Made by a program: the position numbers and the translations under genes. Under the pieces are notes generated by a model. The model saw only the letters and a program-made list of their open reading frames with translations. It was not told where the DNA came from and searched no databases. This document shows, in pieces, positions 9,404 through 20,129 of a DNA stretch of 64,000 nt; the first letter of the stretch is position 1; each line of letters begins with the position of its first letter. The stretch is from Dactylonectria macrodidyma (Eukaryota > Ascomycota > Sordariomycetes > Hypocreales > Nectriaceae): NCBI GenBank assembly GCA_020744425.1, contig JAGMUV010000021.1, positions 496,001 to 560,000 of the forward strand. Reading direction: 5' to 3'.

Positions 9404-9896
9404 TAAGGGCCTGATCTTCTCGACGGGTTTATCATAATCACGGTACAGAGCGGGGACAGGAAAAGAATTTATCGCCTCACTAAGCCTGATTTAGTATGAC
9501 TGGAGCCGCCAACAAAGCGTAATTGAGATTTTGAAAGTTATGCAAGTGTCTGTTCGTACCGTTTCGCGTTTTTCCTTTTTAGCGATAGCATCTTGGCACC
9601 TAGGCCCATTTTAGCTGTGAAAAGTGGAGCAGATACCATCAATCCGTCGTTATCTCAATTTTGCTGAAACGGCGATTATCAGCTTGAAATGTGGCAAAAT
9701 TAAGTCGAGCTGGCTAAAAAGAGAAGGCGGTGGGACTGGTGGGTCTACTAGCTTGATCTGCTGGACCCATTTTAAATGAATAACTTTTGGGGTAGTGACT
9801 TTAGGTACAAGCTAAAATTTATGCACAGCCGAGGTATCTTTTCAATTTTGGATTATGTTAATCCTGGCGAGAAGATCAGGCCTTTAAGTGGCCCTT
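9404..9896. mobile_element. MITE-like element with ~42-bp imperfect inverted repeats
   Basis: The left end near 9404 (gccactaagggcctgatc, continuing through ttctcg) and the complement of the right end near 9896 (gccacttaaaggcctgat) match over about 42 bp with a few mismatches. The 490 bp between them has no ORF, but one stretch near 9510-9580 translates to a helix-turn-helix-like scrap (VIEILKVMQVSVRTVSR). This suggests a deletion derivative of a Tc1/mariner-like transposon. No clear target duplication was found. Confidence 0.5.
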
Positions 9897-10318
9897 GAAG
9901 CTAGTATGACTCATGGAAGCAACAGGTCGCGAGCCTCTTCATGTCTTGCAAGCACGCTGCCAATATTTCGCTAGGTCGAGTTTCAGTACGGCTATGGGCA
10001 CGATATGTTTGCGGCTAAGAAGAAGCGTGACGCTGCCTAAGGCGAACCACAGCTCAGCTGCAGGAGCGAATCAAAATCGCAGCCGGTCTAGAACGTTGCC
10101 TCGTTCAAAACACCAGCAGCACCGGCCGGATGCATACGGCAGTCGCTATTATCACTTTGGTGCATGCTATCTATGCACAAGTTCGCACGGAGCTGGTAGC
10201 TGGGGGTAACATGCAATATACACGTTAGAGCGCGATATTGTCGCGCTATATTCGAATGAACACGATGGGGCAGCCGTTCTTTCGGCCAGGCTAACGCAGG
10301 CATGTGTGACACCAGATT
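9897..10318. other. Intergenic stretch
   Basis: About 420 bp between the MITE-like element and the end of the PNP_UDP gene. Nothing recognisable was seen; it probably includes the 3' untranslated region of the PNP_UDP gene. Confidence 0.4.
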
Positions 10319-11656
10319 TCAGATCATCAACCCACATAGACGAGCCGAACCAAGAACTAGCGACTGCTGTCCTAGTATCTTAGCTCGCCCATATGTTCCC
10401 AGGATGACGTATTGGCCTGAGACAGGGCTGTGGAAAACTGGTCCTTGCGGGGCATTGTGTACTCGGTCCTGCTGAGGTGTGCTGGCCGCGGTACTGTTGC
10501 GGCTCCTGGTGTCTTCACTGCCATCAGCCCTGTTCGCAAACATCAGAGACAAACTGCACTCACCGTCGCCCGCAGACGCTTTCAGGGCTTTGTCGGTCTG
10601 GATATAGCCTTCTAGAATTGCCCTGGACGCCGAGGCCGCTATCGCCACTGCAAAATTCTGCCATCCCTTATGCTTATGACAGTCCGCATAGTCACACACT
10701 CCCTTGAACACGATGCAGGGAACCTCGTCCCAGACCCCAGCACCCTCCATCTCAAACGCAACCACGCCTGCTTCCTTCGAGAGCCTATCCCGGTCTGCAG
10801 CCGACTTCACCACCGTATCTCCCGATACAACCGCCCCAACATGCACCGCCGGCCGCTGAGCCGTGTCACTGCTATCGTATTCTGACTGCCGTTTTGCCCG
10901 AAGCCGCTCCCTCATGATAAGATGTTCGTCGTCGCATCCGAGATCCGTGTATGACGAGCTGAGCGCCTCGTCGCAAGCGGGGTCTACATTACTGAAGCAA
11001 TCGCGGCAGATACATGTCGGCGACACGTAGTGCTTGTGATGGTAGGTCGGCTTGAATAGCTTGTCTTCCGCCGGTCCGGGGTAGTCGTACTTGCCCCGAC
11101 GCCCTATCTGGGCAATAGTGGCCTGCAGCTGCCGAAGAAAATGGGCCGTCCGATTTTCAAGCCGGTTGAGGCCCCGGTCGGTCTTAAATATAGCGAGCAG
11201 GTTGCGGACATCTTTGTTCGGCCGGCCAAGATTGTCCTCAACGGTGTTCTTGCGTATAAACATGCCTGGATACTGCCTCCTGAAATCGTACTGGATAACG
11301 GTTTTACTAATGACTACATCGCCCAACAAAACTTCGCCGTCTTGGCCGCAAGGCGTAGCTCCGCTCACGCCGACTAGGAGGGCCAGTCGCAAGCCTCTGT
11401 AGCTCGATCGCATGCTGGCGACCGCGCTGGCCGTGTTGTTTTTGCCCATGTGCGGCAGGAGAGCCAGAACGACATTGTATTTGCCCACACGGCCAGTTGT
11501 ATAGCTGTTGGGATCTCCCACTGCTCGTCCGTACCGATCACCATTTTCGTCCCAGGACTCGTCGAAGAGGTAAGACACGGCGTCGTACTTAAGCGGCAGT
11601 GCGCAGATGATTGCGACCTCGAAGTCGTCGCGGCGAGAAGGTCGCGGAGAGGACAT
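10319..11656 (-). CDS. PNP_UDP (nucleoside phosphorylase-fold) protein with C-terminal motif
   Basis: Single open frame, 445 aa from the ATG at 11656. Residues about 15-330 match the purine/uridine phosphorylase superfamily as used in fungal NLR systems: FEVAIICALPLKYDAV at the start, ALLVGVSGA, VLLGDVVISKTVIQYDF, and the late block AFEMEGAGVWDEVPCIVFKG followed by CDYADCHKHKGWQNF. Here it is a stand-alone protein. It lies head to head with the receptor at 11929 across 272 bp. Its low-complexity tail ends in a short segment containing FHSPVSGQYVI (about residue 413), which resembles FHDTVSGQITI at the receptor N-terminus. The likely role is a cell-death or defence effector triggered by the receptor, acting on nucleosides or nucleotides; that role is inference. 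No stop or frameshift is visible. Confidence 0.85.
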   Translation of the reverse strand: MSSPRPSRRDDFEVAIICALPLKYDAVSYLFDESWDENGDRYGRAVGDPNSYTTGRVGKYNVVLALLPHMGKNNTASAVASMRSSYRGLRLALLVGVSGATPCGQDGEVLLGDVVISKTVIQYDFRRQYPGMFIRKNTVEDNLGRPNKDVRNLLAIFKTDRGLNRLENRTAHFLRQLQATIAQIGRRGKYDYPGPAEDKLFKPTYHHKHYVSPTCICRDCFSNVDPACDEALSSSYTDLGCDDEHLIMRERLRAKRQSEYDSSDTAQRPAVHVGAVVSGDTVVKSAADRDRLSKEAGVVAFEMEGAGVWDEVPCIVFKGVCDYADCHKHKGWQNFAVAIAASASRAILEGYIQTDKALKASAGDGECSLSLMFANRADGSEDTRSRNSTAASTPQQDRVHNAPQGPVFHSPVSGQYVILGTYGRAKILGQQSLVLGSARLCGLMI

Positions 11657-11928
11657 GATCAAATGGTACAAGGGACAACCTGACTGTTCGGGGCCTCGCT
11701 TTCGAAGCAGCTCGAAGCATCTCGGCGAGCGGGCCTTTCCGTGTGTGTTGACAGATGTATGGTGTTTGGATGTGGCTGGGAGGCTGCTCAGCTGCGGGGC
11801 CGCCAAAGTCGGGCTGTGCTAACAACGCTTCGAGCGGGCAAGGCTGCACTTTGCACCTCATCCATTCGACAATATTTGCGAACAAGTTGCCACTCCCAGA
11901 GAGCTATGCCCCAGCGACAGCGGCGGCG
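11657..11928. promoter_or_regulatory. Shared divergent promoter region
   Basis: 272 bp between the start codons of the PNP_UDP gene (minus) and the receptor gene (plus). Both promoters and 5' leaders must fit here, so the two genes could be co-regulated. No specific factor site was identified. Confidence 0.55.
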
Positions 11929-14161
11929 ATGGACGCATCCACTCATTTTCATGACACAGTCAGTGGTCAAATCACCATCGCGGCCCCGCAGGCGTCTCAT
12001 GGTGGATCGAACAATTTCTACATCTCTGGACCCAGCGCCCCAGCCGCCGCCCCTGGGCCAAATCCACACAAACCCCGCAAACCGTTCTCGACAGTGCCTT
12101 TCCCACCCGATCCCAACTTTGTCGACCGTCCCGATATCCTAAACTGGATGCATGAGAAGTGCGCCAGACCTGCTGCCCGTATTGCGCTCGTCGGCCTTGG
12201 CGGTATAGGGTAAGTCCAGATATCACGTAACCGTTACACCACCAACTCACAGTCAAAGAAAATCACAGCTTGCCATTCAATATGCGCATCAAGTCCGAGA
12301 GCGCGCGCCCGACACATGGGTCTTCTGGGTGCATGCTAGCACACGAGGGCGATTTGAAGAGGCCTATCAGTCTATCGCGGACAGACTCGAACTACCCAGG
12401 CGACACGATCCCGATGTCAATATTTTTCGGCTGGTGAGCGAGTGGCTCCGCATAGAGGAGAACGGCCCGTGGGAGATGATCCTCGACAACGCCGATGATG
12501 TTGGTGTCTTCTTCTCGAATGCACAAGAGCGACTCGTTTCGTTCTTTCCGCAGAGCTGTAACGGATCCATCGTCGTTACATCGCGAAACATGGATGTAGC
12601 AGAACGATTGGTAGGTTGGAGTAACATCGTTACAATACCAACGATGAAAACCGAGGAAGCATGCCAACTTCTGCGGGAAAAACTCGAAATCGACTATGAC
12701 GATAGAGAGGCGGCTGACTTAGCACGTGTTCTTGACTATATGCCTCTTGCCATTACCCAGGCCACCGCGTTCATCAACCGCCGGGCACCGCGGATGTCAA
12801 TACCCACCTACCTGAACGAGTTCCGAAGGAGTGACAAGAAGAAGGCAAGCCTCCTTAACAAAGATGCAGGCGACCTCCGTCGAGATGAGTCCGCGTCCAA
12901 TTCAATTGTGACTACATGGGAGATCACCTTCGAGCAGATCCGTCGTGAACGACCCTCAGCTGCCGACCTGCTCTCCTTTATGAGTTTCTTTAATCCCCAA
13001 GGAATTCCCGAGTCTGTGCTCCAAGCGTATGCATGCGACTATGGGGAAGACGGTGAGGATTGCCTTGATGATGACCTTGAGACCCTTTGTGGATACTCCT
13101 TAGTAGTAGTAACAGCTGATAAAGAAATACTTAAGATGCACGCTTTAGTGCAGTTTTGCACGCAGGTGTGGCTATTATCATCTAGCAATATGCAGCAGTG
13201 GGAGCAGGAGTTTCTAAGGGTGATATCAGACTGGTATCCATCAGGGATGTATGAAAACTGGAGGGAATGTCAGAGATTGGATCCGCATATTGAGGCGATT
13301 GTAAAAAGCAAGCCAAGGAATAGAGAAGACATTTTAAGATGGGCCAGGCTGCTTACTAACGCAGGATGGTATCGATGGATGAAGGGAATATATAAGGAGG
13401 CAGAGCAGATGAACCGAAGAGCTCTGGATGCGAGGGAGAAGGTACTCAGCAGAGAGCATCCTTCCACGCTCACGAGCGTCAACAATCTTGCAATAGTGCT
13501 GCAATGCCAGGGAAAGTACGAAGAGGCAGAGCAGATGAACCGACGAGCTCTGGATGCGAGGGAGAAGGTGCTCGGCAGAGAACATCCTTCCACGCTCGCA
13601 AGCGTTAGCAATCTTGCGGGGGTGCTGCAATACCAGGGAAAGTACGAGGAGGGGGAGCAGATGAACCGACGAGCTCTGGATGCGAGTGAGAAGGTGCTCG
13701 GCAGAGAGCATCCTTCCACGCTCGCGAGCGTCAGCAATCTTGCGTTAGTCTTGCGAGACCAGGGAAAATACGAAGAGGCGGAGCAGATGAACCGACGAGC
13801 TCTGGATGCGAGGGAGAAGGTGCTCGGTCGAGAGCATCCTTCCACGCTCACAAGCGTCAGCAATCTTGCGTTAGTGCTGCAATACCAGGGAAAGTATGAG
13901 GAGGCAGAGCAGATGAACCGACGAGCTCTGGATACTCGAGAGAAGGTGCTCGGCAGAGAGCATCCTTCCACGCTCGCGAGCGTCTACAACCTCGCGTACC
14001 TCTTCCACAAGCAGACTCGCTTCTCAGAGGCGGCTGAGCTTTATAAGAGGGTCTGTAGTGGTTATGTGGAAGTTCTTGGATCTGATCACCCTACTACGAG
14101 AGCCTGTGTAGCACATTACTGTTCTTTGAGGGAAGATATGGCGAATGACTATGTACATTAA
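11929..14161 (+). CDS. NB-ARC/TPR NOD-like receptor (two exons)
   Basis: join(11929..12209,12259..14161), 727 aa. The 49-bp intron (gtaagt to aaag) splits the P-loop codon for the last Gly, restoring GLGGIGKSQLA (residues 89-99). An alternative cag acceptor six bases upstream would insert two residues and spoil the P-loop. Order: a short Gly/Ser/Asn-rich N-terminus with FHDTVSGQITI and NNFYISG; a linker KPFSTVPFPPDPNFV; NB-ARC with Walker B MILDNADD (about 167-174), sensor-like IVVTSRN and YMPLAITQA; a winged-helix segment; then about five 42-residue TPRs (about 465-700). STAND ATPases of this build oligomerise when the repeats bind a ligand. The frame is open, so the gene may be functional. 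Its partner is probably the divergent PNP_UDP gene. A disrupted paralogue lies at 1369-9180. Confidence 0.88.
12210..12258 (+). other. Intron inside the P-loop codon
   Basis: A 49-bp intron, donor gtaagt at 12210 and acceptor aag ending at 12258, phase 2. The receptor at 57360-63464 has an intron at the same codon (61918-61967), so the position predates the divergence of the two receptors. Confidence 0.75.
13390..14020 (+). repeat. Five 126-bp TPR-coding repeats
   Basis: Five tandem 126-bp units encode TPRs with the core LGREHPSTLxSVxNLAxVLQYQGKYEEAEQMNRRALDxRE (variable sites as x). They are nearly identical to each other at the DNA level, suggesting recent duplication or gene conversion, as described for repeat sensors of fungal incompatibility receptors. 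Confidence 0.8.
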
Positions 14162-14612
14162 TAGTACGTCTAAGGAGATATTTATGTAGAGCAGAGCGAC
14201 TGCCTCAGCAGTGCTATTTGTCACTAGAAGCAGCTCAAACTTCATTTTGAGAGACAAACATTTCCTCTAGCAGTGTGTATTTGTATCCCCCCGACTACTT
14301 CCAAACGATCGCCTCTGTCGCAGGCGGAAGAGGCTCGTGGGTTCGGTGACGGGAGCTGCACAGGTGATGTGACTTGCGCGATGCATAACTGGCAGCGTCG
14401 GAGTCTCCAGTGGCGTGCCCCGAATTTGATTTGGTGGTCCTGGGCAGTATCTGGCCATATGCGATTAAGTGTTGATCCGGGTCCTGGGCGACCTCTAGCC
14501 TAGGCAAAGTTTCCTGGGCAGCATCTGGCCATATGTGATTAAGTGTTAACCCGGGTCCTAAGCGGCCGAGCACTTCAAGACGCGTCTCAGATCTTGGTGT
14601 GGATTATTCATC

Positions 14613-17600
14613 TCAATCCATCAAGTGAGATTTTTTATGCTCTACATCTATCTGTGCAAGAGCTGCAATACTTTTGCATGGTGTCATCAGTTACCTGTCC
14701 GCCAAAATGTCGTGAGCGATCGCTGAGGTTGAGCCGCCTTGCTATAACGAGTTCATTGACTGTTGAAACTGAAAAGGCGTTGCTGTTGTCGGCTAAAGTG
14801 ATGTCTTCGAAGACGTTACTCCGCTCATTGGCCGATTCGCCGGCCTCAGACACGATCTGTATGCACTGGCTGATGCTTTCTCTGGTCTGCTGGAGGCGTA
14901 CAAGTTGTTCAGCAACGGGTTCAGGAAACGCGTCGTTTAAACGTATGGCGTCCAGTTGGCGGCTAATAAGAGCCTCGTGAGTCTGTAGACGAGCTACAAG
15001 AGACTGGATTGTGCCCCTGGCCTCGCCCCGACTGTTCTTGACGTATTCACGTGCCGACGGGCGTTCGGAAAACTGCAGATGCTCCACAGAAGCTGTTTCA
15101 AACTTGGCAATCTGAGCAGACAGCTGAGCACACATGTTGAGGCCTCGCTGGGTGCTCTCCTTTTCGTCCATCATTGCCTGCCATTCAATTGCAACATCGT
15201 CAACGGCCGTGGCATCCCCAGCCTGGATGCGGTCAATCTTTTCTTGCAGGGCTTTCAGGTGGATATTCAGGTCGGTTGTGGTATCGCAGATTATTTCCTT
15301 ATAGTCTTCGAGGACTTCAGGCGATACGGCAGCGATACGGCTGCGGCGATCACAATGTAAGCCTAAGTGCTGAAGAAAGACAAGAGTATATCTTTAGAGC
15401 CACTTACAGGTTTGCATTGCTAGAGCAATGTTGATAGTGGCCTTATGTGCAGCTAGCATAGCCTTGAAGTCGTTGATATCTCCCTGAAGATATTTCTGCT
15501 GGATCCAATCCCGCACACTCGGCCGTGATGTGTCGCTGGAATATTTCGTACATCGGTCAATGATTTCGCGGTACTCCTCGCATGCGTTACCACAGCGTTG
15601 AAGTGGATTCCTGAGGGCTTCGAAGTCGAGAGTTGGATTGCTGGCAATTGTCTCCAGAAGTGAACTCAACACCCCAGTCAGGTCGCTGAGTTCCTCCTTG
15701 AGCGCTCGGGGCGTCCTTGTTCTGGCTCTTCAGGCTACGGATGTTCCCATGTAGAGTCATGATAGCCTTGAGGGCGAAGCCCCCAACTGCCAAAACGCCG
15801 GGGAAGCTCTGTTGTGCTGAACTCTGCTGTGCCACGGCTGTTGAAGTATGTACTAAAATGCTGTCGGCATTTGTGATGGGCCGCCAGGATCCGCCAAACC
15901 GCTCGTGCAAGTCCTCCAGGACCTGGAACGCAGGTATGATGAGTGTAGAGCCTGTTTCAGTGCTTGCTGCAACAATATGGCCGATCATTTCTCCACTTGT
16001 AGCATTGAAAACCCATGAACCAGAGTCGCCCTCCCTTGTGTCTTTGTCCAGAATAACGGTCCATAATTCTTGACTGTACGTAGTGTCAGGACGAAAGACA
16101 AACAACGGTGTTTCTAGCAATCGCCCTTTTGTCTTGCTATGGGAAGATGTGGTCACAACAACCTCTCGCGGTCCAGGTTGGTACATTGCCACTGGTGGCC
16201 TAGTTTCAAGCGATCGTGCTCCATTGCTAGGTTCAATTCGATTCACTTTAATTAGGGCGTAGTCCAGTCCAGGGCGAGAGCTTCCTGACGATGTGATGGA
16301 TAGAGTCTTGGAGTGTATGGTGCAGAGTGGAGCATGGTGCTCTTGCGTAGGTGAAGGTTGTGTTTGCTGGTCAGATGTTGACGTGGCTAAAGGAAGCTTT
16401 GGCAAATGCAACTCCTTCGCCGAAGTGCTTAGTTAGATTGTTTCCACATTCTCTTTGAAGAATGGTGGTTTGCCGGAACTAATCTCTTCGGACTGGGAGT
16501 AACGTGATGATAGCTCGTCTGTTGAGCTGCGTCGGGCTTCCGGCGGCGTCCGGCTCCCCAGGCTGGTGGATTCAACGCCCAATTCATCAGGCTCCTCGTC
16601 ATCGCTCAGATGGCCCATGTTGAACTCAAACTCGCCTGGACTTTGTGGGAGAGGAAACGACGGCCCTTGGTAACCTGGAAGAGAGTGGGCTGCTGTCATG
16701 AGAAAACAGGAGCCTTTCCCGTTGGCGATGATGCCACCGCCAGTCCCGGTGTGCTGCAGACTTCGTTCGTCCCATTCTCCCGAAGTAGAAGGATCTTTGA
16801 TCCTCCGAAATCCGATGTTGAACTCTCTATCCGCAGAATTGGAGCACTGTTGGCAGTGTCGTGGTCCTCGCTTCCACAGGCTGTCATGTCCCACAACCCA
16901 GGATCCTGGTTCCAGTCGACTGACTTCCACCCGGGATATGATTGCAAAATCTCGTTTTGAATGAGATTCCTTAGGTCTCTTCGGTATTTCCGGTCTCTCG
17001 ACGCAAAGCTCACGTATGGTACCGCTGTCCAAGAACTGTATCCAATCATATAAAAACCCAAGACAACGTATTCGGGAGATTCGAGATGTGTTTTGGCGAC
17101 TTGGAGAATGATGGGATAGATTTCCCGGAAAGTTTCGGATACTAGACCTATGGATCGCTAACATCCCCCCAATGCTAATCTTGCTGGTAACGGCAGTGGA
17201 ACAGGCTCGCCTATGGAGTCCTTAAATGACGTTGGCATGTTCACCTGCCTGCCTGGAAGTATATTAGCGTCTCCCCACATAGAAAGGTTGTGTAGAGAGC
17301 GTGCATTACTGCTTCTGGACTGCCCTCAGAAGCCGTCTGGCGACGCTAGGGCAGCTGTGATAACAAGCCGACGGTCATCCACCATGCAGGACAGTCTGAT
17401 CCACAAGTGGACGACGTTAAGGGCCTCGGATTGAGTGTATGACGAGTGATAGCGAGTCGACTTTTTGTCTCCAGGAGCTTGGGCATCTAGTTCACAGTTT
17501 AGGCATGCCGTAGTCCCCAACGCCAGGCATCCAGCTCGATAACGAAGATTCCAATGGCGGGTGTTGGAGAGTAAAGGTCTTCGTTCCCAACTTATGTTGT

Positions 17601-17643
17601 TGGATTGCGCAGGGATGCTGGGTGCACTTTCAATCCCTGACAT
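14613..17643 (-). pseudogene. Trypsin-like protease fused to Fungal_N-like helical domain, decayed
   Basis: Minus-strand remnants join in order. N-terminal region from the ATG at 17643 (YRAGCLALG, VDDRRLVITAALASPDGF), then a conserved stretch (YVVLGFYMIG). A trypsin-like domain follows, with the full triad motifs LMTAAHS (His), GLDYALIKV (Asp) and REGDSGSWV (Ser). Last comes a long helical domain (EELSDLTGVLSSLLETI, VSPEVLEDY, LNLSDRSRHFGGQV), similar to N-terminal domains of fungal STAND proteins. A 45-bp intron is at 15363-15407. Damage: TGA at 17326, TAG near 17160, a frameshift near 16790, TAA at 16433, one extra base in the G-run at 15708-15711, and a frameshift near 14650. It was probably an effector or adaptor of an NLR system. 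Convergent with the receptor at 11929. Confidence 0.8.
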
Positions 17644-17801
17644 AGTCACACGCACGTCCCACCTGAGACTTGCTATGAGTTTCTACAGGCCCAAGCCCCG
17701 CATTCTCTCTTCGCAGGCCGCATCTTGCTGTGTCAACTCGTTCTCGATTGGACGCTTAATTTCTTCTTGCAGCCTGGTTGGTTGCTGGTCTGGCTACTTG
17801 T

Positions 17802-17882
17802 TGCTAAGAAAAAGCTTTAACAAGGCAGTGCAGGACCAACAATGCCGCCAAGAAAAAAGCCTAACAAGGCAGTGCGGGGCCA
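17802..17882. repeat. Tandem duplication of ~45 bp
   Basis: The unit around aacaaggcagtgcaggacca (17802-17838) repeats with small changes at 17848-17882. It lies just upstream of the LINE 3' stub. Confidence 0.5.
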
Positions 17883-17925
17883 AATATGAATGAAGTGGAC
17901 TGCTGGGAACGATGGCAGTGGAATA

Positions 17926-18060
17926 GAATAGATTTATTTCGCTCGGGGACAAACCCATAAGGCCTCTACGCTAACCTGCATACGTTTCCACAGTTTATCC
18001 ATGATCACCCAAAGCTGCACAGTTACACTTATACGTGGAGCGTAAGCCGCACAATAATGC
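17926..18060 (-). mobile_element. 5'-truncated LINE 3' end
   Basis: The plus strand reads atttatttcgctcggggaca, then a run resembling the 3' end of the full LINE at 2112-2240 (ttttatttcgcccgggggga, and later a shared atcaccc block). The tail repeat is gaata-like instead of ggat. It is a short dead-on-arrival copy of a related but not identical LINE family. The upstream limit is uncertain. Confidence 0.5.
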
Positions 18061-18241
18061 AGTAGACACAATATGTAAGCATGCCCCCTTGCATATTTAG
18101 GCTCACCGCGCAACATGATATTCCAACTCAGTATCTTCAGTTCCAATAATTTATTTCCACGAGCTCTTCGTATGATTTTATTTTGTCTAAGCATATGCCA
18201 AGAACAGATCAGCAGCGACTGGCCCTTACCCCAGATGCAAA

Positions 18242-19410
18242 ATGACGACCCGCGGCCAAACCCTCGATCAGCAGCTGACTTCAGAGGTGATCTCCGGATC
18301 AGCTAGGACAGCCATTGCGCAGGCTTTCTGGGGTATCAACATCGGACAGTTGCGGAATACCGAGAATGCGTTTAAAGGGGACCTGGATAGCTACTTTACA
18401 TACTACTCCAGACAGACGGAGATGTTTCTAAGGGATGGCGGGTTGCATGTGTCCGTGCAGATGCATCAAGATGTGCTGGATATTGCAGAAGCCTTGCTTC
18501 GGGAGAATCTGGGCAGAGAGGGGATTAAATCGAACCTATAGTGCCACTCTTACATTGATGAATCTCGATTCGAAGCATCGATTAATCTTACTTCGAGGCT
18601 CCTCTTCATGATGAGTATCGGCACGGCGCCTTACGTTATACCAGGAGGAACTGACCTGATATGGAAGGATGACTCTGGCCCTATCAAGGACTGTATCGCA
18701 GCCCACTTTAACCCTGGCATAATGAGTGAGGAGGCCGTAAAACTCGACACGCTATTTACAGCCAGAATCTAGACCGCATTGCTGGACTGAAGATCACGTG
18801 GACAGACAATATATCCGACCATCTGCGCTTGTTCAACTTTGACACTGAAGTCGCAATCTTTCATCATGCATCATTTCTCATGATAGCTAAACATGCGTAA
18901 GTACATAGTATAGTGTTCACTTTACGCCGTCCCCCTCTCCCCGGTTACTAGTCAAGGTCAATCAGAATAGCGCAAGCCTCGAGATACGCGGAATAGAGCT
19001 AATAAAGCAAGATGTTCAGGCACATATTTCCACCCAACTTTGCAGAAGAAACACCGAAGACACTCGCTCTGCTTCTCCCGAAAATGAACGAGATCAGCAA
19101 AAAGTGGTTCCGCAGATTAGCGGCGGAGAAGAACCTGGATCTCAGCGCCCACTCTTGTCTCCCGTTGCAGACTAGAGACCGACAGATTGACAGGTTCAAG
19201 TTTTGGCACGATCGATTGGTGATCTTGAAGCAGGCGTTCGATGAGTGCGAGCCTTCCACATGGAAACAGTGGTGGTTTGACACACGAAATGGGCTCTACA
19301 GATGGCCGTTCTTGGTAGCAGCGGCCGCACTGGCTCTCACGGCTTTCTTCGGCCTGATACAGTGTATTGAAGGGGCTATGCAGGTGTACAAGTCATATCA
19401 CCCGTCGTGA
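18242..19410 (+). pseudogene. Fungal protein with C-terminal membrane anchor, decayed
   Basis: A start at 18242 gives TTRGQTLDQQLTSEVISGSA and QAFWGINIGQL, then an in-frame TAG at 18539 (likely CAG to TAG). The same frame continues through CHSYIDESRFEASINLTSRL and ends at about 18770. A one-base shift then opens NLDRIAGLKITWTDNISDHL up to a donor gtaagt near 18899. A further shift near 19020 leads into FPPNFAEETPKTLALLLPKM and the C-terminal hydrophobic anchor (FLVAAAALALTAFFGLIQCI) followed by a short tail. Proteins with this tail are common uncharacterised fungal proteins. At least one stop and two frameshifts argue for a pseudogene. Function unknown. Confidence 0.65.
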
Positions 19411-19617
19411 TAGGGTCGCATAGACGGTCACCTTGGTCCACAGCTGCAGGCTCACGGAGCGTCGTGCATTTTATTAGAGGGACGCAGACGATAATAGCTA
19501 GAAACAGCATTTCTTCACCAGCTCAATGACGCTAGAACAGTTCCTCCAGGCTTCCTTTGGCGGGCCGCTTGCCGGACCGGTCCCTCCTGTTTCCCTGACT
19601 AGGGCCATTTTTGACCA

Positions 19618-20115
19618 ATGTGGCGCGGCACAGTATATATACTGTGCCGCACCGCAGGTACACAGCAGCCGATCGAGGTGCTTCGTATGAACGAGGACGA
19701 GTCGGAACAGCTGCTTCGTGTGAGGCTCAAAGGCATTAGCACGACCTCTGCTGACTTGTTCATGCTATCGTTTCAATTAGAGCATTTGCCGCTAGCGCTG
19801 GCCCAGGGCGCTGCGTTCATTCAGGAGACTAGCATAACAATGGCCAAGTACCTTCGACTGCTACGCAATAGCGACAAGGACATCGTGCACCTTCTCAGTA
19901 AGGAGTTCGAGACGGTTGGGTGCGACTATGAGGCTTCCCAGGCAGTGGCGCAAACATGGATTCTTTCGTTCCAGCAGATTGAACGACAGCACGCCTTGGC
20001 TAGCGAGCTCCTCTCCTTCATCTGTCGGTCTCTTCCTCTTGAGACGGTGCGTTCATCGCCGCGAAATACAGTTGACAAGAATAGCTCGAGGGCGTTATCT
20101 TTCCACACGATCTGA
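19618..20115 (+). pseudogene. NB-ARC fragment
   Basis: 165 codons with a recognisable NB-ARC ARC/helical region: a counterpart of the NLR segment SQALQLLRNRL, then LEHLPLALAQGAAFI and AQTWILSFQQIERQHALASELLSFI, the winged-helix entry. No P-loop or repeat domain is found in frame on either side, so it is a scrap of a fourth receptor, bordered to the right by a piggyBac remnant. Confidence 0.7.
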
Positions 20116-20129
20116 TTGACCTAGCGGAA

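Noticed and set aside
12252..12258. Alternative acceptor (cag) for the receptor intron
   Set aside because: In frame, but it would insert two residues into the P-loop; the aag acceptor gives the canonical GLGGIGKS.
13270..13971. 233-codon minus-strand ORF opposite the receptor TPRs
   Set aside because: Repetitive peptide (RRFICSASSYFP) caused by the TPR repeats on the other strand.
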